From positions 682,001-746,000 of the forward strand of contig NZ_CP114413.1 in NCBI RefSeq assembly GCF_027270315.1: a DNA stretch of 64,000 nt. Direction: 5' to 3'. Position 1 is the first letter of the stretch. Each line of letters opens with the position of its first letter. Origin of the DNA: Streptomyces cinnabarinus (GTDB taxonomy: Bacteria; Actinomycetota; Actinomycetes; Streptomycetales; Streptomycetaceae). Positions 1-8,461 of this stretch are shown here, piece by piece. The notes below the pieces were generated by a model that worked only from the letters and a program-made list of their open reading frames with translations, did no database searches and was not told the origin of the DNA. The position numbers and the translations under genes were made by a program.

Positions 1-182
1 ACGTGGTCGCCCTCGGTGAGCCCCTGCTCCCTCAGTCCGGTCGCGGTCTCGCCGATGAGGCGGGCCACGTCCGCGCAACTGAGGGCGAACTCCTCGTCGT
101 TGCGCTCGATCACCCGGAAGGCGAGGCGGTCCGGAGTGTGCCGGGCGCTGTCGAGGAGGGTGTCGACGACGGTCCCGGTCAT
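1..182 (-). CDS. Acyl-AMP ligase / acyl-CoA synthetase, N-terminal fragment (cut by window edge)
   Basis: Only the first 60 or so residues are in the window. They read as the start of an ANL-superfamily adenylating enzyme: an opening TVVDTLLDSARHTPDRLAFR, then a strand-turn and a segment like the N-terminal subdomain of fatty acyl-AMP ligases (SCADVARLIGETATGLREQG). The ATP motifs lie outside the window. The start codon overlaps the stop of the upstream radical SAM gene in an ATGA, so the two are translationally coupled and belong to the minus-strand operon that begins near 3009. The family assignment rests on a short stretch; whether the enzyme makes acyl-AMP for an ACP or acyl-CoA cannot be seen. 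Confidence 0.6.
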   Translation of the reverse strand, partial: MTGTVVDTLLDSARHTPDRLAFRVIERNDEEFALSCADVARLIGETATGLREQGLTEGDH

Positions 183-1705
183 CGCGCGTATCGCTTCACG
201 AACTCGACGTCGGTGCGCTTGGACGACTTCGCCAGCCAGTCGCGCAGTTCGCCGTGCCGGGAGTCGAAGTCGGCCTTCAGCCGGTCCTCCTTCAGCTCCC
301 CGGAGGCGGTGTAGTACGGCTTCTCCAGGTCCTCCAGGAACCGGATGTGCTGCTCCATGCCGGCGCGTCCGCGGTCCACACTGCGGGAGTACGACTTCAG
401 CCGGGCCCGCCGCTGCGGGCGTTGCTCGATCTCGAAGGCCCGCTCGAAGAAGATGTCGTAGCTGTCGAGGATGCCCCGCTGGAGTTCGCTGGGGCGCATC
501 CGGCGCGGGAAGATGCCGACGAAGGAGTAGTGCTGGTAGGTCGGCACCTCCATGATGATCCGGTGGTCCTCGACGTCCTGCCGGGCGCCGTAGAGCAGGT
601 CCTGGAAGGGGTATTCGGCCAGGCACACGAAGACCGGGTGCATGATGCGGGCCTCGGCGCACCACTGGGCGGTGGCCTCGATGGCCGGGCGGTCCTGGAC
701 GTCGAGGCCGAAGATGATCGCCGAGTGGATGGCGATGTCGTTCTCGGCGAAGCGGATCAGCCGGCGGGTCTGTTCCGAGGGGTCGACGCGCTTGTTGAAC
801 GCCTTGAGGACGCTCGGGTCCTCCGACTCCACGCCCAGGCAGTACTCCTCGAATCCCGAGCGCTTGAGGTCGAGGACGAGGTCCATGTCGTCGGCGTGGT
901 TGACCCGGCTCATGGCGATGAACTTGTAGTTGCGGTCCCGGAAGGTCTCCGCGATCTCCCGGCAGTAGTTCTTGCGGGTCGTGAAGTTGAGGTCGGTGAC
1001 GTAGAAGCGGTTGCAGCCGGTCTGTTCGTAGATGGCGTCCAGTTCGCCGCGCACGTCCTCGGCCGTCTTGGTGCGGAACTTCCGGCCCAGCAGGCGGATG
1101 GCGTAGCAGAACGAGCAGTCGAAGGGGCAGCCGCGGGACATGGAGACCGTGGCCCAGTGCAGTTTGGGCGCGCGGGCGAGGAGGCCGGGGTTGATCGCGT
1201 TGGCGATGTTGCCGTACCGGGCGACCTGGCCCACGACCATCCGGCCGTCGGCGGCGATGTAGGCGAGGTTGTCGACGCCGGTGACCGGGTCGCCTTCCTC
1301 CAGCGCCCGGATCAGCTGGACGGTGGGGATCTCGCCCTCGGCGATCACCGCGTAGTCGGCGTAGCGCAGGGCCTCGTAGGGCGCGAACGCGGCGTGCGGT
1401 CCGCCCATGATGACCACGCAGTCGGAGCGCTTCTCCCGCTTGATCAGCTCCAGCGCCTCGATGTTGGACCAGAAGTGCGTGGCCAGCGCGGAGATCAGGA
1501 TGTAGTCGTAGGCGGCCAGCGGGAAGTCGTCCGGCTTCTCGCCCCAGAACATCTGGCACATCTCGACGCGGGCGTCCGGGAATTCCTGCTGTACGAAGGA
1601 CGCGACGTAATAGATGCCGTCGTTGTAGGTCGTCGCCAGGGTGGAGGCGTCGGGATAGGCCTCGTGGAAACCAAGTTGGACGCAGAGGATGTTCAGTTTC
1701 CTCAT
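179..1705 (-). CDS. Cobalamin-binding-type radical SAM protein (second of a pair)
   Basis: This 508-residue protein has the layout of class B (B12-dependent) radical SAM enzymes. An N-terminal Rossmann-like half (about residues 1-150) carries an MGGPHAAF segment near residue 100 typical of B12-binding radical SAM proteins. A radical SAM core follows, with the cluster-binding cysteines in RGCPFDCSFC (Cys193, Cys197, Cys200). The C-terminal 120 residues are a helical extension rich in Arg and Glu. Such enzymes often methylate unactivated carbons or rearrange skeletons; the substrate is not evident. The ATG overlaps the stop of the upstream radical SAM gene (ATGA), and its own stop overlaps the start of the acyl-AMP ligase, so the three are coupled. 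A classical B12-loop motif DxHxxG is not obvious, so actual cobalamin binding is uncertain. Confidence 0.8.
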   Translation of the reverse strand: MRKLNILCVQLGFHEAYPDASTLATTYNDGIYYVASFVQQEFPDARVEMCQMFWGEKPDDFPLAAYDYILISALATHFWSNIEALELIKREKRSDCVVIMGGPHAAFAPYEALRYADYAVIAEGEIPTVQLIRALEEGDPVTGVDNLAYIAADGRMVVGQVARYGNIANAINPGLLARAPKLHWATVSMSRGCPFDCSFCYAIRLLGRKFRTKTAEDVRGELDAIYEQTGCNRFYVTDLNFTTRKNYCREIAETFRDRNYKFIAMSRVNHADDMDLVLDLKRSGFEEYCLGVESEDPSVLKAFNKRVDPSEQTRRLIRFAENDIAIHSAIIFGLDVQDRPAIEATAQWCAEARIMHPVFVCLAEYPFQDLLYGARQDVEDHRIIMEVPTYQHYSFVGIFPRRMRPSELQRGILDSYDIFFERAFEIEQRPQRRARLKSYSRSVDRGRAGMEQHIRFLEDLEKPYYTASGELKEDRLKADFDSRHGELRDWLAKSSKRTDVEFVKRYAR

Positions 1706-3009
1706 GACGGCGATCCCGAGGGGCTGACCTGCCGCCCGGCGTGCCGGCGCGCGAGTTCCTGACGGACCTTCGTCTTCATCTCCTGCTTCAGCCGGGCGGC
1801 GATGCGATCGGGGTCGTTGACCCGGCGCTGCGCCCAGGCGAGCAGGTCGCGCGCTTCGGTGCGGTCCATGTTCGGGTGCTTCCACACCAGGTTGTACAGG
1901 TCGTGCTTGCTGAGGTCCGGCTCGTCGATCAGATGCTCCATCTGGCGGTAGAGCCGGGTGCCGTGGAAGGGGGTGAGCAGCGTCAGCTGGCAGGCGAACA
2001 GCCCTTCCTCGCTGAGCTGTTCGATGTCGTACTGCATGTCCTCGATGGTGTCCTCGGCGAAGCCCACCATGAAGGTGCCGAGCGCCCGGCGGCCGTTGTC
2101 GATCAGTTCGCGCACGGTCTGCCGTACGTTGTAGACGTCGTCCCGCTTCTTCACGTCGGCGATGTTCTTGTCCCGGTAGGACTCGATGCCGACGATGGCG
2201 CCGTCCATGTACCGGTCGGTGAGTTCGGGGATCCGGCCCCGGATCAGGTCGGCGCGGGTGAGGCAGATCCAGGGCAGTTCGCGCTCGGCGAGGGCGTCCA
2301 CCACCTGTTCGGCCAGCTGGTTGGTGAGGAAGAAGCTCTCGTCGTAGATGATGACGTGCGCGACCTTGGCATCCCGGTACGCGTCGAGTGCCGCGTACGT
2401 GTCCTCCATGAAGATGGCTTCTTCTTTGGGATTGAAGATCGGGGTCGAGCAAAAGGTGCAGCCGATGTTGCAGCCGCGCTTGGAGTAGAGGTAACCGACC
2501 GGCGAACTCATGCCACGGAAGCCGCTCTCCCCGAGCATCGCGGGGTGGCGTACGCGCGGCAGCGGCTTGTCGTAGACGTACTGATGGATGGGGGCCTCGC
2601 CGGCGCCCTTCACCAGCCGGGTGAAGTACTCGTCGATACCGGGCGAGAGGACTCCGTAGTTGCCCGCCCAGATCTCCTGCACCCCGGCTTCGCGGGCGCA
2701 CTTGGCCATCTCGATGGCGACCGGCGTGGACCAGGTGTAGAAGCTGAGGCCGACCATGTCCCAGTCCTCGGCGTGCAGCGCGTCGAGGTACTCCTGCCAG
2801 GTCGGGTACTCCAGGATCTCGACGTCCGGCACATTGTGCTTGATGAAGCGGAGCCCGGTCGGCGGACAGGACACGGAAAGCCGGTCTTCGAGGTCGACCG
2901 CACAGGTCCACGCCATATACGTGTCGGTGCGGTCGTACCAGTTTCCGCCCACGCCGTCGGGCTCGACTAACGCTTCTTTAGGAGCCGTCGCCAGGAGCAC
3001 TTTCTTCAT
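1702..3009 (-). CDS. Radical SAM protein with B12-binding-like N-terminus (first of a pair)
   Basis: A 435-residue radical SAM protein. The cluster motif is KRGCNIGCTFC, with Cys180, Cys184 and Cys187. The first 150 residues look like a Rossmann B12-binding-type domain. The core continues with the acidic strand IIYDESFFLTNQ and a GTFMVGFAEDT segment typical of the B12-radical SAM group. The tail is basic and helical. It opens the operon: a promoter-like TTGACT-N18-TAGGGT lies about 90 bases upstream, and an AAGGGG ribosome site precedes the ATG. Codon 14 is a rare TTA (bases 2968-2970), pointing to bldA control. Having two different radical SAM proteins coupled to an acyl ligase suggests successive or cooperating radical steps on an acyl or carrier-bound substrate, which is inference. 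Confidence 0.8.
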   Translation of the reverse strand: MKKVLLATAPKEALVEPDGVGGNWYDRTDTYMAWTCAVDLEDRLSVSCPPTGLRFIKHNVPDVEILEYPTWQEYLDALHAEDWDMVGLSFYTWSTPVAIEMAKCAREAGVQEIWAGNYGVLSPGIDEYFTRLVKGAGEAPIHQYVYDKPLPRVRHPAMLGESGFRGMSSPVGYLYSKRGCNIGCTFCSTPIFNPKEEAIFMEDTYAALDAYRDAKVAHVIIYDESFFLTNQLAEQVVDALAERELPWICLTRADLIRGRIPELTDRYMDGAIVGIESYRDKNIADVKKRDDVYNVRQTVRELIDNGRRALGTFMVGFAEDTIEDMQYDIEQLSEEGLFACQLTLLTPFHGTRLYRQMEHLIDEPDLSKHDLYNLVWKHPNMDRTEARDLLAWAQRRVNDPDRIAARLKQEMKTKVRQELARRHAGRQVSPSGSPS

Positions 3010-3092
3010 CGCGTCCCCTTCGCTTCGAATACGTCGTGCCGCGCAATAGCATCGGTAAAAGACTTCGATTTCGGGAGTGCTCCGAGTTTTTG

Positions 3093-3122
3093 ACCCTAGG
3101 TTCGCGCCAACTGGGGAGTCAA
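3093..3122 (-). promoter_or_regulatory. Promoter of the radical SAM operon
   Basis: Read on the minus strand, TTGACT (3122-3117) is followed after 18 bases by TAGGGT (3098-3093), a good match to the principal (HrdB-type) Streptomyces promoter. It lies about 84 bases upstream of the first radical SAM ATG at 3009. No transcript data are available. Confidence 0.55.
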
Positions 3123-3294
3123 CCCGCGAGCGGCACTCCGGCCATGACGGCCGCCAAATTCACGCCACCCGCTCAGCGGCGGGTGCGCTCGATCACGAGG
3201 ACGCGCACCTGTGCTTCAGCAGGAGATAGCCCGAATCCCCGCACCGGATTCGGCGTCCGACCCTATGGCCGGATCGGTCGCCTGAATGCCTTGG

Positions 3295-4359
3295 TCAACT
3301 GGGGTGCGTGGCCTGTTTCGTCGGGTGGACGTGCGCGGCCGCGGGCGCGAAGGCGTCGGCGGGGAAGGCCTCTTGGAAGTCGAAGAGCTTCGCGAGCTGC
3401 CAACCCCAGTCGCGGACCCGGCTGTTGGCCGACCGGTGCACGACGGCGAGGGTGTCGGCGGGAATCCGTCCCGGCGCCAGCTGATCGCAGAACCGCAGGA
3501 AGTACGAGAGCGTGGGGCCGAGCGCGAGTTCCTCGGCGACCTGCTCGACCACGTCCCAGGCCACCTGGCCGGCGGCGATCTCGGGGAGCGTGTAGGCGAA
3601 CGGGCGCAGCGAACAGCCGCCGTGAATGGCCACCTCGTTGTAGTACCGGCTGAGGTTGAGCCAGACGTGGTCGGCGGGTGACAGCGTCTCCCCCACGCCC
3701 AGGCCGCTGGGCACCGCCCGGTCGAAGAGGGGGGTGGGGTCGGCGTCCAGGGCGACGTTGTGGTGCACGTCGATCGCGGTGAGGATCACCGCGCGGTCCG
3801 CGAGGGCGTACAGCGGGTGCGCGTGGTGGGCGCGCGCCGCCTCCACCACCTCCGGGTCGCTCACCTCGACGGTTCTCACGAAGGAGGCGAGCTCGTAGTG
3901 GTGCAGTTCGGTCTCCGCGACCTCACGCAGATCGCGGTCCCGTACGGTTCCCCGGGCCGCGTCGAAGACGGCGTGGCGGAATCCGAGGCCGTACAGGACC
4001 GACTTGACCGTCTCGATCTGCTCGCGCCCCACCAGGATGTCCCCGTCCCCCATGAAGCCGAGGGAATGTCCGGGGAAGTGCCGCGGGATCAGTTCGCCGC
4101 CCTTGAAGGTGAGCGTGCGCACTCCGGTGCTCGTCAGGGCTTCGACGACTTGGTGCAGCGCCCGGAGCTGGTGCCGCCACACCGTGTCGTAGGCGATCTG
4201 CCGCGCGTCGGTGACTCCCGAGGACAGGGCGAGGAGCGAGTCGATGTTCCGTGACCGCAGGAACGAGCGGACCCCGTCGTCGCAGGGTCCGAGTCCGGGG
4301 TCACGGGTGCGGTCGGCGCACCATCGAAGCAGGCGGAATGCGGCGTGGGCGTTCGGCAA
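3295..4359 (-). CDS. Nucleotidyltransferase-like family protein (PF14907 type)
   Basis: This 354-residue protein resembles the uncharacterised nucleotidyltransferase family often annotated as NTP_transf_5. The key region reads TLTFKGGELIPRHF, then GFMGDGDILV, with the acidic GDGDILV giving the metal-binding Asp pair of a pol-beta-type fold. A TTG start is chosen because a strong AAGGAG lies 8 bases before it and it falls 5 bases after the stop of the small upstream gene. The reading frame stays open further upstream, but that part overlaps the small gene and looks non-coding. The divergent gene at 4774 is a distant paralogue. In specialised-metabolite loci such proteins accompany peptide and aminosugar genes, but their reaction is not established; nucleotidylation of an intermediate or of the final product is possible. 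Confidence 0.65.
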   Translation of the reverse strand: MPNAHAAFRLLRWCADRTRDPGLGPCDDGVRSFLRSRNIDSLLALSSGVTDARQIAYDTVWRHQLRALHQVVEALTSTGVRTLTFKGGELIPRHFPGHSLGFMGDGDILVGREQIETVKSVLYGLGFRHAVFDAARGTVRDRDLREVAETELHHYELASFVRTVEVSDPEVVEAARAHHAHPLYALADRAVILTAIDVHHNVALDADPTPLFDRAVPSGLGVGETLSPADHVWLNLSRYYNEVAIHGGCSLRPFAYTLPEIAAGQVAWDVVEQVAEELALGPTLSYFLRFCDQLAPGRIPADTLAVVHRSANSRVRDWGWQLAKLFDFQEAFPADAFAPAAAHVHPTKQATHPS

Positions 4360-4364
4360 CCCGG

Positions 4365-4616
4365 CTACTCCTTCACGGGGCGGTCCGCCCGCAGGGAAAT
4401 CCTGGCCGAGACGGCCACGGTGTTGTCCTCCAGGTCCGACAGAAGGCCGACGACCACGGATTTCGAGCCCCTGACCGACAGGGCTACGGAATCGGCGACC
4501 TCCGCGAGAGTGCCGCGGATCACCTTCACCAGTTTGGAGACATCGGCGGGGTCGCCGAGCGACAAGCTCACGGAAACGGGCGACGCTGCGCTGAATTCCA
4601 GCCTCTCGGACACCAC
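4365..4616 (-). CDS. Small conserved-looking protein of unknown function
   Basis: An 83-residue acidic-to-neutral protein with no cysteines, no signal peptide and no membrane segment. It alternates short valine-rich strands (SVSLSLG, SVALSVRG, TVAVSARISL) with one helix, so a small beta-rich fold is likely. It starts at ATG and ends 5 bases before the TTG start of the nucleotidyltransferase-like gene, which uses this gene's last codons as its ribosome site, so the two are coupled. Coding character is supported by third-position G+C and by the tight spacing. No function can be assigned. Confidence 0.55.
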   Translation of the reverse strand: MVSERLEFSAASPVSVSLSLGDPADVSKLVKVIRGTLAEVADSVALSVRGSKSVVVGLLSDLEDNTVAVSARISLRADRPVKE

Positions 4617-4737
4617 GGATCACCTTCCTCGGACTCGGTGGAGCACACAAGGACCGTGTCCAGGCTATTGCACGGTCGCTGAATCAGCACGCCGCGGAAC
4701 CCCTTCTCCTCGGGCAGCGGCCCGTTTCGGCCGACTC

Positions 4738-4767
4738 TTGCGCCGGGCGCTCGGGCGACCCTAGGGT
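4738..4767 (+). promoter_or_regulatory. Promoter giving a likely leaderless transcript
   Basis: TTGCGC (4738-4743), an 18-base spacer and TAGGGT (4762-4767) lie directly before the ATG at 4774, with 6 bases between the -10 hexamer and the ATG. No ribosome site is present, so transcription would begin at or next to the start codon. The spacer and -10 match the radical SAM promoter. Confidence 0.5.
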
Positions 4768-4773
4768 GATCGA

Positions 4774-5949
4774 ATGGCTGAATTACCGGCGCTGTCCGTT
4801 GTCGATCGGATCGATCTCGTTCGGGCGACCCTGATTCCGTTTCCCGGTGTTTCGGTGGGGCACCAGCGTGACTGCTTTTCGCGGATCGTCGACACCTACG
4901 GTCCACTGAAGGTCTTCGACGCCCTGAAGCGGCGACGGATCGTCAACGCCGCGTTGGTGAGTCATGCCTGGCATCCGGCGGTGCGGGACCCGGACGGACC
5001 CTTCTGGCTCTTCCGGGAGGCCGGTCTGGCGATGCGTGAGCTGCACCGGGCCGAGCTGGCGCGGATCGCGGGTCTGCTGCACGGCCGGGGGATCCCGGTG
5101 ATCGCCTACAAGGGCCTGGCCCTGGATCTGCTGCTGGACAACACGGCCGCGCCCTCGCTGAGCAGTGACATCGACCTCCTCGTCCGGCAGAAGGGCCTCG
5201 CGGAGGCCCGGGACGCGCTGATCTCGCTCGGCTACGAGCCCGATCTGCGGGTCGACAGCGGCACAGTGCGGCGCATGCCGGCCCGGATCACCCGGATGAC
5301 CGAGGAATCCCTCTACTCCTTCGGGCAGTTGATGCCGTACGAGAAGGTCGTCCCGATGCCCGCACTGGCGCCGTACGGGGACCGGTTGCGGGCGCTGATG
5401 CCGCACCGCTTCCTGTTCGTCGACGGGCGGCTGCACTTCAAGCTGTCGGTCGATCTGCACTACACGCTCAACATGCTCACCGACGACGTCGGCACCCGCG
5501 TCAAGCCGTCCGAGGACGACTGGTGGGCCGACACCCAGCCGATCCGGGTCGCAAACCTGGACGTGGAGACGCTGAGCGACCGGGTCCTGACCTGGACCCT
5601 GCTGCACCGCCTCTACGCCGACTGCATGCTGCTGAACGACCCGAACATCAAGGCGCTGTGCCATCTCAAACTGCTGTGGGAACAGGGCCGGTTGGACACC
5701 GGTCGGCTCCGCGAGGACGCACAGCGGTTCCCCTATCTCGCGCCGAGCCTGTACTACGCGCTGCGGGCGGCCGGGCAGATCTGCGGGATCGACGCCCCCG
5801 AGCTGCCCGACCCGGAGAGCGTCCGCGGCACGACGGCGCCGCTGATGAACTTGGGCGACTGCCTTCCGGCCTTCCTCGACGTGGGTGTCATGGCCGAGTT
5901 GGGGCCGCACGGCGGGCCGGGCGATCAGCTCACGGTCCGTCCGTACTAG
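4774..5949 (+). CDS. Nucleotidyltransferase-like family protein, paralogue of the divergent gene
   Basis: A 391-residue protein of the same putative nucleotidyltransferase family as the gene at 3295. The diagnostic stretch is IPVIAYKGLALDLLL, followed by SLSSDIDLLV, where the two aspartates of SDIDLL fit the metal site of pol-beta-type transferases. The N-terminal 90 residues are helical and the C-terminal 150 form an all-helical domain. The fourth codon is TTA (4783-4785), so translation should depend on the bldA tRNA. The start has no Shine-Dalgarno and probably sits at the 5' end of the mRNA. The stop overlaps the convergent small kinase gene by 4 bases. Role unknown; it may act with the divergent paralogue on one substrate. 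Confidence 0.65.
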   Translation: MAELPALSVVDRIDLVRATLIPFPGVSVGHQRDCFSRIVDTYGPLKVFDALKRRRIVNAALVSHAWHPAVRDPDGPFWLFREAGLAMRELHRAELARIAGLLHGRGIPVIAYKGLALDLLLDNTAAPSLSSDIDLLVRQKGLAEARDALISLGYEPDLRVDSGTVRRMPARITRMTEESLYSFGQLMPYEKVVPMPALAPYGDRLRALMPHRFLFVDGRLHFKLSVDLHYTLNMLTDDVGTRVKPSEDDWWADTQPIRVANLDVETLSDRVLTWTLLHRLYADCMLLNDPNIKALCHLKLLWEQGRLDTGRLREDAQRFPYLAPSLYYALRAAGQICGIDAPELPDPESVRGTTAPLMNLGDCLPAFLDVGVMAELGPHGGPGDQLTVRPY

Positions 5950-6518
5950 GACCAGCCGTCGGGCAGCGACTCCAGAATCCGTCGGGTCACCAGGGACTCT
6001 TCGTCGGTGGCGTCGATGGTCACCAGTGGCCAGCGCGCCTCGAAGCTCTCCGCGAGGCGGGTCAGGGCCGCCGTCTGATCGGCGATCCGGCGGGCCGCCG
6101 CCCCGGCCGCGTCGTCGGGCCGGTCCGTGGGTGCGTTGCTCCTGCGGACCTCGATACGTGACTCGGCGACGCCGGTGGGCAGTTGGAGGAGCACGCCGAA
6201 GACAGGGGCGTCGTCGGCGAGGGCGTCGGCGAGCACCGGGACGTGCCGCTCGTCGCGCGGGGATCCGTCGAGGACGAGCACGCTCGCCGGTACCTCGTCG
6301 CGTACGTGGCGCAGGAACCGCTCGTACTGTGCCGGGGTGATCGGGGAACCGGCGGCCACGGTCGAGGCGGCGTCCTCGTCCCCGGCCGCCGCGAGCGCCC
6401 GCAGCCAGTCGCCGACGGACACCGAGACCCCGCCGAGGCCGCGCGCTACCGCCTTCGCCTGCGTGCTCTTGCCCGCGCCCGGCACACCGAGGACCGCGAT
6501 GATGGGAGGGAAGGTCAC
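5946..6518 (-). CDS. Adenylate-kinase-like P-loop kinase
   Basis: This 190-residue protein is a P-loop NMP kinase relative. Walker A is GVPGAGKST at about residues 12-20, followed by a DWLRAL segment in the NMP-binding position. SVLVLDGSPRDERH supplies the strand and arginines corresponding to the adenylate-kinase D-G-[FY]-P-R motif. The short C-terminus lacks the zinc-type lid. It is shorter than housekeeping adenylate kinase (about 215 residues), and the other two kinase-like proteins in this window suggest a biosynthetic kinase acting on a small phosphorylatable intermediate. It is convergent with the nucleotidyltransferase-like gene, overlapping it by 4 bases. The substrate is not predictable. 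Confidence 0.65.
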   Translation of the reverse strand: MTFPPIIAVLGVPGAGKSTQAKAVARGLGGVSVSVGDWLRALAAAGDEDAASTVAAGSPITPAQYERFLRHVRDEVPASVLVLDGSPRDERHVPVLADALADDAPVFGVLLQLPTGVAESRIEVRRSNAPTDRPDDAAGAAARRIADQTAALTRLAESFEARWPLVTIDATDEESLVTRRILESLPDGWS

Positions 6519-6584
6519 CGGGCAGACGCTACCGGAACCGGTTGCGTGCTGGTCGGTGCCACCACGTCTCGTTACCCTGGGATC

Positions 6585-7361
6585 ATGACCCCCACCGACT
6601 TACCGCGCTTCGAGATCGACGGCCGCAGGGCCACGGCCGAGGACCTGTTCGGGCCGGCGCTGCGGGCATACGGACACTTCACCGCGATGCAGGTCCGGGC
6701 CGGGCGGGTGCGGGGGCTGGCGCTGCATCTGGCGCGTCTGGACGCCGCCAACCGCGACCTGTTCGGCGCCGGTCTCGACGGCGAGCTGATCCGCGACCGC
6801 GTCCGGCACGCGCTCGGGGACGACGTGCGGGACGCCTCGGTGCGGGTGCAGGTGTACGCGGCGGGCGGCGGCGACGCCACGACGGTCCTGGTCGCCGTAC
6901 GGCCGCCGAAGGCCGGGCCGGGTTCCGCCCGGCGTCTGGTGTCCGTCCCCTACCAGCGGTCGGTCGCCGAGGTGAAGCACATCGGCGACTTCGGGCAGAC
7001 CTACTACCAGCGGCTGGCCCGGCGTGGCGGTCATGACGACGCCCTGCTGGTGGCCGCCGACGGCACGGTGTCGGAGACGGCGACCGCCAACATCGGCTTC
7101 TTCGACGGGCCGACGGTCGTGTGGCCAACGGCTCCGCTGCTCGCCGGGATCACCATGCAACTGCTCGTCGCGCACGGTCCGGTGTCGGAGCGGCGGCCGG
7201 TGCGGGTGGCCGATGCGGCGTCGTTCGAGGGCGCGTTCGTGGCGAACTCGCGGGGCATCGCCGCCGTGTCGCATCTGGACGGCGTGGCGCTGCCCTTGGC
7301 CGAGGACCGCGCCAAGGGCCTGATCGAGACCTACGAGTCGCTCACCGGCGACCTGATCTGA
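6585..7361 (+). CDS. Class IV (PLP) aminotransferase / aminodeoxychorismate lyase-like
   Basis: A 258-residue fold-type IV PLP enzyme of the branched-chain aminotransferase, D-amino-acid aminotransferase and aminodeoxychorismate lyase group. The probable PLP lysine is in AEVKHIGDFG. GHDDALLVAADGTVSETATANIGF matches the conserved region that binds the cofactor phosphate and holds the catalytic glutamate. The sixth codon is TTA (6600-6602), again bldA-type. The ATG lacks a clear ribosome site; a TACCCT sits a few bases upstream and the transcript may be leaderless. It stands alone on the plus strand, convergent with the zinc dehydrogenase gene. It could transaminate a keto-acid building block or lyse an aminodeoxychorismate-type substrate; no chorismate-specific partner is seen. 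Confidence 0.7.
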   Translation: MTPTDLPRFEIDGRRATAEDLFGPALRAYGHFTAMQVRAGRVRGLALHLARLDAANRDLFGAGLDGELIRDRVRHALGDDVRDASVRVQVYAAGGGDATTVLVAVRPPKAGPGSARRLVSVPYQRSVAEVKHIGDFGQTYYQRLARRGGHDDALLVAADGTVSETATANIGFFDGPTVVWPTAPLLAGITMQLLVAHGPVSERRPVRVADAASFEGAFVANSRGIAAVSHLDGVALPLAEDRAKGLIETYESLTGDLI

Positions 7362-7368
7362 CGCACCC

Positions 7369-8385
7369 TCACTGGGTCATGTCCAGCACGACCTTCAGCG
7401 AGTCGCGGGCGTCCGTCACCGTCGCGAAGGCCCGCTGCACCTCCGTGAGCGGCACGTTGTGCGTGATCAGCGGCTCGGCGTCGACGGCGCCCTTCTCCAT
7501 CAGCTCCAGACCGCGGGCGAGGTCGACGTCCCCGGCGCCGTAGCTGCTCACCATGGTCAGCTCCCGCCGCCAGAAGAGCTGGTTGAGCGTGAGCGGCATC
7601 GGGGTGGCCGGGTCGGGGGCGCCGAAGAGGAGGACGGTGCCGTGGCGGGTGAGGGCGCCCGAGGCCGCCACCAGGGCTTCGGGGGCGGCGGTGGCCAGGA
7701 CCGCGACGTCCGCCGCCCGGCCGTCGTTCACGCGGCGGACCTCGCTCGCGAGGTCGGCGTCGGTGTCGAGGACCAGGCTCGCCCCGGCGCGCGCGGCCGC
7801 CTGCCTGCGGAAGCCCACCTTGTCCACGGCGATGACCCGGTCCACGCCCGCCGCGAGCGCCGTCTGGATGTGCAGCAGGCCGAAGACTCCGCAGCCCAGG
7901 ACCAGGACGCAGTGGTGGGGTTCGATCCGGGCGAGGGCCTGGGAGTGCAGGGTGCAGGCGAGCGGTTCGGCCAGCGTGCCCGCCTGGAAGGACAGGCCGG
8001 ACGGCAAGGGGGTGAGCCCGCGCCGGGCCAACTCCCGCGGTATGCGGATGTATTCGGCCATGCCGCCCGGTTCGATCTCCACCTGGTGTTCGCAGACCGC
8101 GTGGCCGCCGTGCCGACAGGCGTGGCAGATGCCGCAGGGGATCTGGTTGCGGACCACGACGCGGTCCCCTGCCGCGAACGCCTCCGTCCGTGACTCGGCG
8201 ACGACTCCGCTGATCTCATGGCCGAGGATCCGCGGGCTCTTGGGCACCCGGAACCACTCCATGACGTCGCTGCCGCAGATCCCGGCGGCCATCACCCGGA
8301 CGAGGACCTCCCCGTCCTCGATGGCCGGGCTCGGCAGCGACTCCACGCGGACCGTGCGGTTGTCGTAGTAGCGGGCGATACGCAT
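7369..8385 (-). CDS. Zinc-dependent medium-chain dehydrogenase
   Basis: A 338-residue MDR-family alcohol, polyol or aminocyclitol dehydrogenase. It has the catalytic zinc motif ICGSD, then GHEISG, the four-cysteine structural zinc site (CGICHACRHGGHAVC), and the nucleotide-binding VLVLGCGVFGLL with an acidic residue (AVDK) at the end of the second strand, favouring NAD. The start MRIARYY is preceded by AAGGAGG at good spacing. The relatives that come to mind are sorbitol and threonine dehydrogenases and the dehydrogenase of 2-deoxystreptamine synthesis. Next to a sugar-phosphate cyclase and an aminotransferase, oxidation of a cyclitol or aminosugar hydroxyl to the ketone that is then aminated is the likely role. 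It is the last gene of the operon starting at 13192, after a 76-base gap. Confidence 0.8.
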   Translation of the reverse strand: MRIARYYDNRTVRVESLPSPAIEDGEVLVRVMAAGICGSDVMEWFRVPKSPRILGHEISGVVAESRTEAFAAGDRVVVRNQIPCGICHACRHGGHAVCEHQVEIEPGGMAEYIRIPRELARRGLTPLPSGLSFQAGTLAEPLACTLHSQALARIEPHHCVLVLGCGVFGLLHIQTALAAGVDRVIAVDKVGFRRQAAARAGASLVLDTDADLASEVRRVNDGRAADVAVLATAAPEALVAASGALTRHGTVLLFGAPDPATPMPLTLNQLFWRRELTMVSSYGAGDVDLARGLELMEKGAVDAEPLITHNVPLTEVQRAFATVTDARDSLKVVLDMTQ

Positions 8386-8461
8386 CGCCGGAGCCTCCTT
8401 GTCGTAGGTGGGACGGGCGGTGGTGGGACAGGCCAGTGGCAAGGCGGGCGGTGCCCGGGCC

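Noticed and set aside
1706..2911. Upstream extension of the second radical SAM frame
   Set aside because: It overlaps the first radical SAM gene entirely and its sequence is arginine-rich noise; the ATGA-coupled start at 1705 fits.
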